From contig JACJYI010000008.1 in NCBI GenBank assembly GCA_020636225.1, positions 124,001 to 188,000 on the forward strand: 64,000 nucleotides of DNA. Direction: 5' to 3'. Both the position numbers and the translations under genes were made by a program. The DNA comes from Lewinellaceae bacterium (GTDB lineage Bacteria; Bacteroidota; Bacteroidia; Chitinophagales; Saprospiraceae). Under the pieces are notes generated by a model. It did no database searches and had not been told where the DNA came from. It was given only the letters and a program-made list of their open reading frames with translations. Positions 16,740-24,622 of this stretch are shown piece after piece (the stretch's first letter is position 1; each line of letters starts with the position of its first letter).

Positions 16740-18227
16740 ATGAATGTTGCCAGATATCTCCTCTTCGGGTGGGTTGCCTGTTCGTTTGTCCTTCTTTGCC
16801 TGAGTGGTTGCATCAAGGACCCTGAATTTTATACCGGGTCTGACGTTGAATTGACCTTCTCTGTGGATACCCTCCGATTTGATACGGTATTCACAACACA
16901 GGGTTCTGCCACTCGCCTCATCAAGATTTTCAATCCCAAGGATCAAGCCATTCGTATTTCCTCCATCGAGTTTGCCAGCGGGAATTCCCCCTTTTTCCGG
17001 ATGAATGTAGATGGCCTTTCAGGTGAGGCATTCCAGGATGTCGAGATCCTGGCCAAGGACAGCATCTATCTCTTTGCCGAGGTCACCATCGATCCGGATC
17101 AACCTTCCTCGGTCAGTCCGTTCGTGATCGAGGATGCCATTGCGTTCGTCACCAACGGGAATACACAGCAAGTCATTCTGCAGGCATGGGGGCAGAATGC
17201 CATCTATATTCCCAACAATAGTAACTCCAAAGGGCTGGCCTACCTGTCATGTGACAACATGGAGGTGGTCTGGAATGACCCCAGGCCCTACGTCATCTTT
17301 GGCGTATTGTTGATCGATAGTTGCACCCTGCGGTTCCCTCCCGGGGCCCGGATCCATCTGCATGGCGGGGTTGTGGAAAGTGGAAATGGCTTCTACACAG
17401 ATGGATTGATCTATACTTTGTCTCATGGGAAGCTGGCCGTAGAAGGAACAGTGGACAAGCCTGTCGTTTTTCGAACCGATCGGCTGGAGCCCGAGTTTGC
17501 TTCCCTCCCAGGTCAGTGGGGAGGGATTCGCCTGGGGCCGGGTTCACGGGGAAATGTCTTCCTGAATGCCCGGATCTATAATTCCATCAGCGGGATCTAT
17601 GTGGATTCAACCGCGCAGGTCAGTGTGACCAACACGGAGATTGCCTGGACATCCGGCAGCGGGCTTGTTTCGTATGCCGGGGATATCAATGCCGATAATG
17701 TGTTGATCCACAATTCTGGACGGAATGGGATCCAGATCGCTCTGGGTGGGCAACAGCGGTTCCGATATTGTACGGTGGCCAATTACGGCAATACGGCCGA
17801 AGCACTGAGTGCCAGCAACATTTTTTGCCTGGATCCCCTTTGTTCAGAGGCGTATGTCCTGCCATTGCAGATGACCGTTGAGAACTGTATCCTCACCGGA
17901 AACAATCAGGATGAGATTACCCTGATCGATGGGACTGGTGGCACTCCAGGGGCCTTTGACTATTCGTTTTCACACTCCCTGGTGCGCATCAAGGACCTCC
18001 TGGATGAGAACCAGTGGCCCGAATTCCTGACGGATTGCACGAATTGCCTGACCTATACCTTCGGCGACCCTCTCTTTCGTGACCTCAACATGGATGATTT
18101 TCACCTCGATACGCTATCGGTGGTGGAAGGTCGGGCCCTGCCCATTCCCGGCCTGTCCGATGATCTGGATGGTGTGACCCGAGATCCCGGACAGCCGGAT
18201 ATCGGGTGTTTTGAGTATGTCGATTAG
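16740..18227 (+). CDS. Surface lipoprotein with right-handed parallel beta-helix
   Basis: A 495-residue lipoprotein: signal peptide MNVARYLLFGWVACSFVLLC then LSGC (lipid-attachment Cys24). Residues 40-180 form a beta-sandwich region (LTFSVDTLRFDTVFTTQGSA, then an IKIFNPKDQAIRISSIEFASG-type stretch) resembling domains that contact a partner. Residues 185-450 show beta-helix-like repeats (GARIHLHGGVVESGN, GRNGIQIALGGQ, VTNTEIAWTSGSGLV, NADNVLIHNSGRNG). The C-terminus carries the FxDLNMDDFHLDTLSVVEG and DLDGVTRDPGQPDIGCFEY motif that often ends Bacteroidota and planctomycete surface beta-helix proteins. Its role is probably carbohydrate binding or cell-surface adhesion; no catalytic residues can be pointed to. 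It follows gldN after a terminator and has its own promoter, so it is not part of the gld operon. Convergent with the MFS gene. Confidence 0.8.
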   Translation: MNVARYLLFGWVACSFVLLCLSGCIKDPEFYTGSDVELTFSVDTLRFDTVFTTQGSATRLIKIFNPKDQAIRISSIEFASGNSPFFRMNVDGLSGEAFQDVEILAKDSIYLFAEVTIDPDQPSSVSPFVIEDAIAFVTNGNTQQVILQAWGQNAIYIPNNSNSKGLAYLSCDNMEVVWNDPRPYVIFGVLLIDSCTLRFPPGARIHLHGGVVESGNGFYTDGLIYTLSHGKLAVEGTVDKPVVFRTDRLEPEFASLPGQWGGIRLGPGSRGNVFLNARIYNSISGIYVDSTAQVSVTNTEIAWTSGSGLVSYAGDINADNVLIHNSGRNGIQIALGGQQRFRYCTVANYGNTAEALSASNIFCLDPLCSEAYVLPLQMTVENCILTGNNQDEITLIDGTGGTPGAFDYSFSHSLVRIKDLLDENQWPEFLTDCTNCLTYTFGDPLFRDLNMDDFHLDTLSVVEGRALPIPGLSDDLDGVTRDPGQPDIGCFEYVD

Positions 18228-18240
18228 GTAGCAGGATCAA

Positions 18241-19560
18241 TCAGGCAACGGAAGGGAGGGATTTGATCTTCACCCGGCTCAACAGGGCCATACCCAGCAC
18301 AAAGAAGATGATCAGGGCCAGGATGGAAGGCCGCATGCCACCAGTCAATTGTTCGATGGCCCCCCAGGAGAACGTGCCCACCACGATGGCCAGCTTTTCG
18401 AGGATATCGTAAAAACTGAAGTAGCTGGTCCTGTCCGGTGTATTGACCGGTACCAGTTTGGAGTAGGTAGAACGTGACAGCGCTTGGATGCCGCCCATGA
18501 CCAGGCCAACACAGGCGGCGATCGTGTAGAATTGTGCCTGGGTGTAGGTGAAATAGGCCGTGATGCACACCGTGATCCAAATGAAGAGCATGATGAACAA
18601 AGACGCTTTATTGCCCAGTTTTTCGCTGAGGAAGGCAAAGAAATAGGCCCCCAGGATGGCCACCAGTTGCAACACAAGGATCAGGATGATCAGATTGGTG
18701 GTTTCAAAATGCAGTTCTTTCTCGGCAAAGGTAGCGGCGAGATACAGTACGGTCTGGACACCGGCACTATAGAAGAAGAAGGCGAGCAGAAAGCGCTTGA
18801 GATTCGGCAGGTCGGTCAATTGGTTCCAGACGGATCGCAATTCATGGAAACCGTTCCTCAAGGTCCCCGATGCAAAACGTCCTTTCCGGTCCTGTGGCAA
18901 TCTGAAGAATGTGATCTGTGCAAAGCCGATCCACCACAGACCGACAGAGACAAAAGCCAGTCGGGTAGCCACACCCTGGGAGGCGAGTCCGAACGCCTCA
19001 TAGTTCATGATCACGGCGAGGTTCACGATCAGCAGGAGGACGCTGCCGACATAGCCGTAAGCAAATCCCCTGGCAGACACCCGGTCAAACCGATCCTCGG
19101 TGGCGATTTCAGGGAGATAGGCATTATAGAAGACCAGGGCACCGGTAAAACCAATGGTCGCCCCCATGAATCCCAGGATTCCGGTATCCAGTTGTTCCAT
19201 GCCTTTGAAGAAATAGAGTGACAGACAACTGATGGCGCCGATGGTGGTAAACATCTTCAGGAAGAACTTTTTCCTTCCCGATGCATCGGCAATTCCTGAC
19301 AGGATAGGGGAGAGACAAGCGATGATGATGTAGGAGAGCGACAGGGCATAGGCATAGAGCGCACTGTTGGAGATCTCCATGGATCCGAGTTGGATCATGT
19401 CATCGGTAATACTTGTGTAGTAGGCCGGGAAGATGGCGGAGGAGATGACCAGGGCATATGCCGAGTTGGCCCAGTCGAAGATGGCCCATCCGTTGATCGT
19501 TTTTCTGTCATTCAGCGGGTTGACGGGTATCGTTCCCTCGGGTGTCATGTGGTCCTCCAT
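18241..19560 (-). CDS. MFS transporter of the UMF1/Atg22-like family
   Basis: A 439-residue inner-membrane protein with about 12 transmembrane helices. The start segment TINGWAIFDWANSAYALVIS is the hallmark of UMF1-type transporters (related to fungal Atg22 effluxers), followed by SDASGRKK-like loop ADASGRKKFFLK and VGLVMGGIQALSRSTYSKLVP, another family signature. Substrates of bacterial members are unknown; amino-acid or small-molecule efflux is a guess from the fungal relative. The reading frame opens at a TTG (19566) that lies within the promoter box TATATTTG; the real start is the ATG at 19560, 3 nt after the box, or the ATG at 19548 (MTPEGTIPVN). It is divergent from rimK. Family call is firm. 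Confidence 0.85.
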   Translation of the reverse strand: MEDHMTPEGTIPVNPLNDRKTINGWAIFDWANSAYALVISSAIFPAYYTSITDDMIQLGSMEISNSALYAYALSLSYIIIACLSPILSGIADASGRKKFFLKMFTTIGAISCLSLYFFKGMEQLDTGILGFMGATIGFTGALVFYNAYLPEIATEDRFDRVSARGFAYGYVGSVLLLIVNLAVIMNYEAFGLASQGVATRLAFVSVGLWWIGFAQITFFRLPQDRKGRFASGTLRNGFHELRSVWNQLTDLPNLKRFLLAFFFYSAGVQTVLYLAATFAEKELHFETTNLIILILVLQLVAILGAYFFAFLSEKLGNKASLFIMLFIWITVCITAYFTYTQAQFYTIAACVGLVMGGIQALSRSTYSKLVPVNTPDRTSYFSFYDILEKLAIVVGTFSWGAIEQLTGGMRPSILALIIFFVLGMALLSRVKIKSLPSVA

Positions 19561-19563
19561 CCT

Positions 19564-19571
19564 CAAATATA
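19564..19571 (-). promoter_or_regulatory. -7 promoter box (TATATTTG) of the UMF1 transporter gene
   Basis: TATATTTG on the reverse strand is a full TAnnTTTG match, 3 nt before the ATG at 19560. With the rimK box at 19607-19614 it makes a divergent promoter pair. Confidence 0.55.
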
Positions 19572-19606
19572 AGATGGAATCCAGATGGGTGGTGGCGAAT
19601 AACTGC

Positions 19607-19614
19607 TACATTTG
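19607..19614 (+). promoter_or_regulatory. -7 promoter box (TACATTTG) of rimK
   Basis: TACATTTG is a full TAnnTTTG match, 17 nt before the rimK ATG at 19632. It excludes the longer in-frame extension to 19542. Confidence 0.55.
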
Positions 19615-19631
19615 ATGAATCAGTCAACGGC

Positions 19632-20522
19632 ATGGAGATCGCCATTCTTACCCGTGGTCCAGGTTTATACAGCACGCAGAGCCTGTTCAAGGCCTGTCTG
19701 GCAAAAGGGCATGAACCAGTCCTGGTGGATTATGCCCGTTGCAGTCTGGCGCTGGGAGCCGAAGGGGCTCAGATCTATTATCAAGACCGCAAATTTGCCA
19801 TCCCTGACGGAGTGATCCCACGGATCGGCGCCACCTTTACCCAGGAAGGATCCGCCCTGATCCGACATTTTGAATGGTTGAAAGTACCCACGACATTGAT
19901 GTCCAGGTCGTTGGTCCAGGCGCGGGATAAGCTCCACAGCCTTCAGCGCCTGAGCAAGCGAGGCATTGATGTGCCTGTTACCGTCATGGCGGAACCCCAG
20001 GCGGACCTGGGCCTGGTCGAGGATCAGGTAGGCGGGTATCCATGTATCGTCAAAGCCCTGGAAAGTACCCACGGACTGGGGGTCAGGTTGGTCCACAATC
20101 GTCAGGAGTTGCAACAATGCCTGATGGGCTATTCCCGCGAGTCTCCCTTTTTTGTGCAGGAGTTCATTGCGGAATCAAAGGGGGAGGATGTCCGCGTGCT
20201 TGTCGTTGACGGGCAGGTGGTCGGGGCCATGAAGCGGGTCGCACAGGAGGGAGAGTTTCGCTCCAATCTCCACCAGGGTGGCAGGGCCTACAATGCACGG
20301 TTGACACCGTTGGGCGAAGCGGTGGCCATTCGGGCTGCCAAGGCACTGGGCCTTGGCGTTGCCGGGGTGGATATCCTGGAATCCAATCGGGGTCCACTCG
20401 TCCTGGAGATCAATGCCTCTCCGGGATTGGAAGGGATCGAGAAGGTAACGGGACAGGATATTTCCGGTCATATCGTCACCTATTTGGAGCGATTGGTGAA
20501 CGCTGCATTGGAGGAGGAATAA
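19632..20522 (+). CDS. rimK: RimK-type ATP-grasp ligase (ribosomal protein S6--glutamate ligase family)
   Basis: RimK adds glutamate residues to the C-terminus of ribosomal protein S6 and can make poly-glutamate; relatives ligate other amino acids. The 296-residue product begins MEIAILTRGPGLYSTQSLFK, as in canonical RimK. The pre-ATP-grasp segment IPRIGATFTQEGSALIRHFE is followed by the ATP-grasp core: SRSLVQARDKLHSLQRLSKR, PCIVKALESTHGLGVRLV, FFVQEFIAESKGEDVRVLVV and the magnesium-binding LVLEINASPGLEGIEKVTG. The start is fixed by the promoter box at 19607. The next gene, 12 nt downstream, is an AstE/AspA-type hydrolase, a pairing seen in other phyla, which suggests a make-and-trim or peptide-modifying module. 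Whether S6 is the substrate here is inference. Confidence 0.88.
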   Translation: MEIAILTRGPGLYSTQSLFKACLAKGHEPVLVDYARCSLALGAEGAQIYYQDRKFAIPDGVIPRIGATFTQEGSALIRHFEWLKVPTTLMSRSLVQARDKLHSLQRLSKRGIDVPVTVMAEPQADLGLVEDQVGGYPCIVKALESTHGLGVRLVHNRQELQQCLMGYSRESPFFVQEFIAESKGEDVRVLVVDGQVVGAMKRVAQEGEFRSNLHQGGRAYNARLTPLGEAVAIRAAKALGLGVAGVDILESNRGPLVLEINASPGLEGIEKVTGQDISGHIVTYLERLVNAALEEE

Positions 20523-20534
20523 CCTGTTTTCACT

Positions 20535-21479
20535 ATGCCATTTCCAGTCGTTTTAAAGAAAAAGAAGGTGCCGCCAGGAGAACATGTGATCCTGAACTTC
20601 CCCATTGGCCATCTTCCTTCCGGTACAGCGATCGATGTGGCGGTCCATGTGTTCCAGGCATCCGAACCTGGCCCCGTGATCCTCCTGCTCGCGGGCATGC
20701 ATGGCGATGAGATCAACAGTATCGAAATCCTCAGGAGGGCGTTGACCAATACCATGTTCGAGGGGCTGAAGCGCGGAGCTGTGATCGCGGTGCCCCTGCT
20801 CAACGTCTTTGGCTTCATCAACTTTTCGAGGGATGTCCCGGATGGAAAGGACGTCAACCGGAGCTTTCCCGGTTCATCCAGGGGATCTCTTGCTTCCCGG
20901 GTGGCCTATCTGGTGTCACGAGAATTGCTCCCCTCAGCGGATCTGATCATTGATCTGCATACCGGAGGGGCTTCCAAGTACAATTATCCCCAGATCCGGT
21001 ACACCGAGCGTTCCGAGGCAAGCGTCGAACTCGCCAGGATTTTTGGTGCACCATACATGATCCATAAACCATTGATCCCGAAATCACTTCGGAAGACGGC
21101 GATTGAAATGGGGAAGGTTGCGGTAGTCTATGAAGCAGGAGAAGCGGAGCGATATGATCCGTTTGCCATCCACGAAGGACTGACGGGTATTCGTCGTGTC
21201 CTGTCCCATGCAGGAATGATGGCCCCGGAGGAGCCTATGCGGGAGGTCATCAATATTCGGAAAACCACCTGGGTCCGGGCCCATGCGGCCGGGTTGTTCC
21301 TGTGGACACATGCCTCCGGCGACCAGGTCGCGAAGGGGCAGAAACTGGGGGATATTCACGATCCACAAGGACAACAGTTTCACCCTGTCCTGGCTCCGAG
21401 GGCAGGATACATCATCGGGCACAACAATGCTGCGGTGGTGAGCAGCGGGGATGCCTTATTCCATTTAGGTTGGACTTAG
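20535..21479 (+). CDS. Succinylglutamate desuccinylase/aspartoacylase-family zinc hydrolase
   Basis: A 314-residue M14-like zinc hydrolase. Zinc ligands appear as LAGMHGDEINSIE (HxxE) and LIIDLHTGG (His). The conserved VPLLNVFGFINFSRD, then DGKDVNRSFPGS, follow the AstE/AspA pattern, and VVYEAGEAERYDPFA carries the likely catalytic glutamate. The C-terminal beta domain (residues 240-314) includes AHAAGLFLWTH, QKLGDIHDPQG and AGYIIGHNNAAVVSSGDALFH. Family members remove acyl groups from N-acyl amino acids or hydrolyse related amides. No arginine-degradation (ast) genes are present, so an ast role is unlikely. The position directly after rimK suggests a substrate linked to RimK products. Convergent with osmC; no terminator is seen in the 7-nt gap. 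Confidence 0.8.
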   Translation: MPFPVVLKKKKVPPGEHVILNFPIGHLPSGTAIDVAVHVFQASEPGPVILLLAGMHGDEINSIEILRRALTNTMFEGLKRGAVIAVPLLNVFGFINFSRDVPDGKDVNRSFPGSSRGSLASRVAYLVSRELLPSADLIIDLHTGGASKYNYPQIRYTERSEASVELARIFGAPYMIHKPLIPKSLRKTAIEMGKVAVVYEAGEAERYDPFAIHEGLTGIRRVLSHAGMMAPEEPMREVINIRKTTWVRAHAAGLFLWTHASGDQVAKGQKLGDIHDPQGQQFHPVLAPRAGYIIGHNNAAVVSSGDALFHLGWT

Positions 21480-21486
21480 CCGGTGA

Positions 21487-21894
21487 TCAAGGCCAGATCA
21501 ACTGCTTTCGGATCTCCAGGGCAGGACTCAGGGACCGGCAAACCGGACAGGATGCCGCAGCCTGGGTCAGGATGGATCGATCTTCCACGGTCCAGTTTTT
21601 TTCAGGAAGGTAGATATCGATATCAATCCGTCCGATCCGTCGGTCCGGATCGGCCACCATGGTTTTCAGAACGGTTGCCCTTGTGCCGCTCATGTCAATC
21701 TGATGATCCCTTGCCTTGATCCCCATAATGGTGAGGATGCAGGAAGCCAGGGATGTGGCACAAAGATCTGTCGGGGAGAATGCCTCTCCTTTTCCCTGAT
21801 TATCGATCGGCGCATCCGTGATGATGGAATCTCCGGATTGAAGATGAGTCGCCTTTGTGCGCAGGTCGCCGAGATAGATGACTTCCGATGTCAT
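21487..21894 (-). CDS. OsmC-family peroxiredoxin-like protein
   Basis: A 135-residue OsmC/Ohr-type protein, a class of thiol peroxidases that reduce organic hydroperoxides. The start (MTSEVIYLGDLRTKATHLQS), FSPTDLCATSLASCILTIMG and the late SCPVCRSL block give the two cysteines in the expected places: one in the first helix (LASCILT) and one in the second (SCPVC). This fits the YhfA-like branch. It starts 2 nt after the stop of phoH and so is the second gene of a two-gene reverse operon. No regulator is nearby. Confidence 0.85.
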   Translation of the reverse strand: MTSEVIYLGDLRTKATHLQSGDSIITDAPIDNQGKGEAFSPTDLCATSLASCILTIMGIKARDHQIDMSGTRATVLKTMVADPDRRIGRIDIDIYLPEKNWTVEDRSILTQAAASCPVCRSLSPALEIRKQLIWP

Positions 21895-21896
21895 GG

Positions 21897-22931
21897 CTAT
21901 TCTTCTTCGGGGGTGATGATGACCGGGATCTTTCCAAATCCTTCCTTCTGTTGCCGGCGACGTTCACGTTCCTCCCGGGCAAAGGTGTCGGAACGTTCAT
22001 ACGCCCGGATGATCTCCTTGACCAGTCGATGACGAACCACGTCTTCAGCCTGCAGATAGACGGTGCCCACTCCGTCCAGGTGGCTCAGGAGGTCGATGCT
22101 CTGCTGGAGGCCGGATTTCTGGTGAAAAGGCAGGTCGACCTGGGAGAGGTCGCCGGTGATCACGCATTGGGCGGAAGGGCCCAATCGGGTCAGGAACATC
22201 TTGAGCTGCATGCTGGTGGCGTTCTGGGCCTCGTCGAGGATAATGAACGAATGGTCCAACGTCCGACCGCGCATGAAGGCGAGGGGGGCGATCTCAATGA
22301 TCCGATTGCTCATGAAATGAGCAAGTTTGTCCGGGGGAAACATGTCATCCAGCGCATCATAGAGAGGGCGCAGGTAGGGGTCGACCTTCTCCTTGAGATC
22401 ACCCGGGAGGAAACCGAGGCTTTCTCCGGCTTCGACCGCCGGACGCGTCAGGATGATCTTCTTGACCAGCTTGTTCTTCAGGGCACGGACGGCCAGGGCG
22501 ACAGCAGTATAGGTTTTCCCCGTTCCGGCAGGGCCGACCGCAAATACGATATCATTGCGTTCAACGGTGTCGACCAGGACCTTCTGGTTTTGTGTTTTCG
22601 CCTTGATGGGCTGGCCACTTCGTCCATAAACGATCACATGTCCACCTGCCCCGTTGGCCGGCTTGTGGTCAAACGGATTCTCTCCATTGATCAGGTCCTC
22701 GATCACCTGTGTGTTCACATCATGATCGGCCTTGATCAGCTTGATCATCAACTCGATTTTCGACTTGACCTTCTGGGTGAATTTCTTTTCGCCTACCAGC
22801 TTTAACGCATGGCCTCTGGAGGTAAAGGTGACTTCTGGATAGGCGGCTTTCAGCAGGTTGAGGTGTTTGTTCTTTTCTCCGAAGAGATCGATCAGTTCGA
22901 CACCTTCAATGTTCAGGATGATTTCACTCAA
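21897..22931 (-). CDS. PhoH-family P-loop ATPase (PhoL-like)
   Basis: A 344-residue cytoplasmic ATPase of the PhoH family, widespread and linked to RNA metabolism and stress. Residues 1-125 form the N-terminal domain (SEIILNIEGVELIDLFGEKN). The P-loop domain follows with VGPAGTGKTYTAVALAVRAL (Walker A), LTRPAVEAGESLGFLPGD, PLAFMRGRTLDHSFIILDEA (Walker B, continuing QNAT), MFLTRLGPSAQCVITGDLSQ and DVVRHRLVKEIIRAYE. The start is a TTG at 22931; the encoded N-terminus matches the family, so this rare codon seems genuine. OsmC follows 2 nt downstream. The 154-nt divergent gap to the SAM-hydrolase operon contains a perfect palindrome. A ybeY partner gene, common beside phoH in other bacteria, is not present here. 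Confidence 0.9.
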   Translation of the reverse strand: MSEIILNIEGVELIDLFGEKNKHLNLLKAAYPEVTFTSRGHALKLVGEKKFTQKVKSKIELMIKLIKADHDVNTQVIEDLINGENPFDHKPANGAGGHVIVYGRSGQPIKAKTQNQKVLVDTVERNDIVFAVGPAGTGKTYTAVALAVRALKNKLVKKIILTRPAVEAGESLGFLPGDLKEKVDPYLRPLYDALDDMFPPDKLAHFMSNRIIEIAPLAFMRGRTLDHSFIILDEAQNATSMQLKMFLTRLGPSAQCVITGDLSQVDLPFHQKSGLQQSIDLLSHLDGVGTVYLQAEDVVRHRLVKEIIRAYERSDTFAREERERRRQQKEGFGKIPVIITPEEE

Positions 22932-23040
22932 GCAGTTAGCAGTTTTTTAGTTGAACATGTCCTGAGATGGTAAGGTTCCATCACGTTGAAACGCAAGGGA
23001 GCCATCTCTGTTCAGGTCATCCACCGGGTTAGCGATTCGC

Positions 23041-23056
23041 CATGTAAATTTACATG
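23041..23056. promoter_or_regulatory. Perfect 16-bp palindrome (CATGTAAATTTACATG) in a divergent promoter region
   Basis: CATGTAAATTTACATG equals its own reverse complement over 16 bases. It lies between phoH (reverse) and the SAM-hydrolase operon (forward), 29 nt before the latter's GTG. Its core TAAATTTA also resembles a -7 box (TAnnTTTA) on both strands, so it could be a dimeric-repressor operator, a bidirectional promoter core or both. Confidence 0.5.
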
Positions 23057-23085
23057 ATTTTCCACGAGAGCAAACGTCTTCTTCC

Positions 23086-23859
23086 GTGTCTGTTATCACC
23101 TTGACCACCGATTTCGGGATCCAGGAGCCCTATGTGGCCATGACCAAAGGTGTGTGCCTGCAGGTGGCAGAACCGTGTCGGGTGATCGATATCTCCCATC
23201 AGGTGGCACCCTATGCGATCGGACAGGCGGCCTATCTGGTCCGGCAGGCATATCCATCCTTCTCCGCCAACACCCTGCATCTTGTCCTGGTCCATCTGTT
23301 CGATCGGCCGGAGCCTCGTCTTCTTCTGGCCCGTTTCCGGGGCCATTGGTTTGTCGTCCCCGACAATGGCCTGCTTTCCCTGCTCTTCCAGCCCTTGCCC
23401 GAGGTGGTCCATGAGATCGGATCCTATAGCGGAGGATTTCAGGAACTGTTGGCCTGTGTTCGGAAGGTGGTCCTTCACTGGCATGCCCAGGATGCTCCTG
23501 ACACCTGGGCGAAGGTGGTCTCCCGTGTGGAGGAGAAGATGTGGCTTCATCCTACAGTGACCGCTCACCAGATCAAGGGCAATATTGTACATATCGACCG
23601 GTTCGGCAATGCGGTCGTCAATATCCATCAGATCCTCTTCGAAGAAGTTGGCAACGGGCGCCCGTTTCAGTTCCATTTCCGCCCCCATGAACGGATCACC
23701 CGCATATCCACCCAGTATGCGGATGTGCCGGAGGGGCAACCACTGCTGCTCTTCAATGCGGCCGGTTTTTTGGAAATTGCCGTCCGAACCGGCCAGGCGG
23801 CCAGCTTATTGAATTTGCATCTGGATGATGCCGTCCAACTTGATTTTCTTCAACCATGA
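23086..23859 (+). CDS. SAM hydroxide adenosyltransferase (SAM hydrolase, DUF62 family)
   Basis: This family cleaves S-adenosylmethionine with hydroxide to adenosine and methionine; fluorinases and chlorinases are rare relatives. The 257-residue product has ITLTTDFGIQEPYVAMTKGV with the conserved Asp for adenosine binding, VIDISHQVAPYAIGQAAYLV, and FVVPDNGLLSLLF. The C-terminal beta-barrel domain follows, with IKGNIVHIDRFGNAVVNI, the GNxxTN-type signature. No halogenase insertion loop can be claimed, so the hydroxide-using form is the sensible call. The start is GTG 23086. It is the first gene of a four-gene operon with 4-nt ATGA overlaps. Why bacteria destroy SAM is unsettled; regulation may run through the palindrome upstream. 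Confidence 0.88.
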   Translation: MSVITLTTDFGIQEPYVAMTKGVCLQVAEPCRVIDISHQVAPYAIGQAAYLVRQAYPSFSANTLHLVLVHLFDRPEPRLLLARFRGHWFVVPDNGLLSLLFQPLPEVVHEIGSYSGGFQELLACVRKVVLHWHAQDAPDTWAKVVSRVEEKMWLHPTVTAHQIKGNIVHIDRFGNAVVNIHQILFEEVGNGRPFQFHFRPHERITRISTQYADVPEGQPLLLFNAAGFLEIAVRTGQAASLLNLHLDDAVQLDFLQP

Positions 23860-24149
23860 TCAAACGAATCGTGAAAATGTCCTTTCAGTCGGAGCACGTT
23901 CCACAGTTTCTGGCGCTCTTCGACCGGGTTCGCGAGCGCATACTCGCGCAGCCGGGTTGTCATCATGTCGAGCTTTGGCAGGATATCCACGCCCCGAATG
24001 AGTTGATGACCTACAGTGTCTGGGAGTCCGAGGAGGATCTGAATACCTATCGGAACACACCCCTCTTCGAAGAGGTGTGGCGCACGACAAAATCGTATTT
24101 TGCCGACCGGGCCCAAGCCTGGAGCGTCCATATGATCAATCAAGCATGA
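23856..24149 (+). CDS. Antibiotic biosynthesis monooxygenase (ABM)/YgiN-like small protein
   Basis: A 97-residue ferredoxin-like (dimeric alpha-beta barrel) protein. The start MIKRIVKMSFQSEHVPQFLA, then RVRERILAQPGCHHVELWQD and YSVWESEEDLNTYRNTPLFE, contain the ABM signature (PGCxxxxLxxD and sWesxxdLxxYrxsxxF) seen in quinol monooxygenases, heme-degrading and anthracyclin-type enzymes. No haem- or flavin-binding residue is expected in this small class; many members act on quinones. It overlaps the SAM-hydrolase stop and the DinB start by 4 nt each, so it is tightly coupled. Specific substrate unknown. Confidence 0.8.
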   Translation: MIKRIVKMSFQSEHVPQFLALFDRVRERILAQPGCHHVELWQDIHAPNELMTYSVWESEEDLNTYRNTPLFEEVWRTTKSYFADRAQAWSVHMINQA

Positions 24150-24622
24150 TGAACCGACAGGAACGAATGATCGATCTCATTGATCAAATGGAGAATATGT
24201 TCTCCGGTCACCCCTGGTATGGACAGACCTGGATCGAATCCCTGGAACGCATTCCTGTCGATCGGATCAATTTTCGCCTGGCCAAGGGGCCCTCGATCGC
24301 CTCCCTGCTGGAACACGTGGTCATCTGGCGGGAGTACGTGGTCAGCAAATTGCATGGCGATACAGGTGCGCATATGGAACCGGGAATGGATTGGTCGGAA
24401 GAGGAGATCAGCGACACCGCCTGGCAGGAATTGGTCCGCCGGCTGGTCGAGAGCCAACAGGAGCTGTTGGAAGGGTTGTCGGAGCTCCCTGCCTCAGAAC
24501 TCCAGGAAACGGTACCAGGATTGGCCTATTCCTGGAATTTCATGCTACAGGGCTTGATCGATCATGATGCCTACCATCTTGGACAGATCAATCTGCTGAC
24601 CAAACAGGTCATATCGGCATGA
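24146..24622 (+). CDS. DinB-family four-helix-bundle protein
   Basis: A 158-residue all-alpha protein of the DinB/YfiT-like superfamily. The metal-site histidines are in family positions: SIASLLEHVVIWREYVVSKL (first His near residue 59) and LQGLIDHDAYHLGQINLL (the HxxxHxxQ motif). Members act as bacillithiol- or other thiol-dependent S-transferases or are of unknown function. The start is the ATG at 24146 (overlapping the ABM stop by ATGA) or the adjacent ATG at 24149; the longer frame to 24077 runs into the ABM gene and is rejected. It is followed, again overlapping, by aroB. Confidence 0.85.
   Translation: MMNRQERMIDLIDQMENMFSGHPWYGQTWIESLERIPVDRINFRLAKGPSIASLLEHVVIWREYVVSKLHGDTGAHMEPGMDWSEEEISDTAWQELVRRLVESQQELLEGLSELPASELQETVPGLAYSWNFMLQGLIDHDAYHLGQINLLTKQVISA

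Noticed and set aside
23086..23859. Possible fluorinase or chlorinase
   Set aside because: The family is dominated by hydroxide-using SAM hydrolases; no halogenase-specific insertion or biosynthetic gene cluster is seen.
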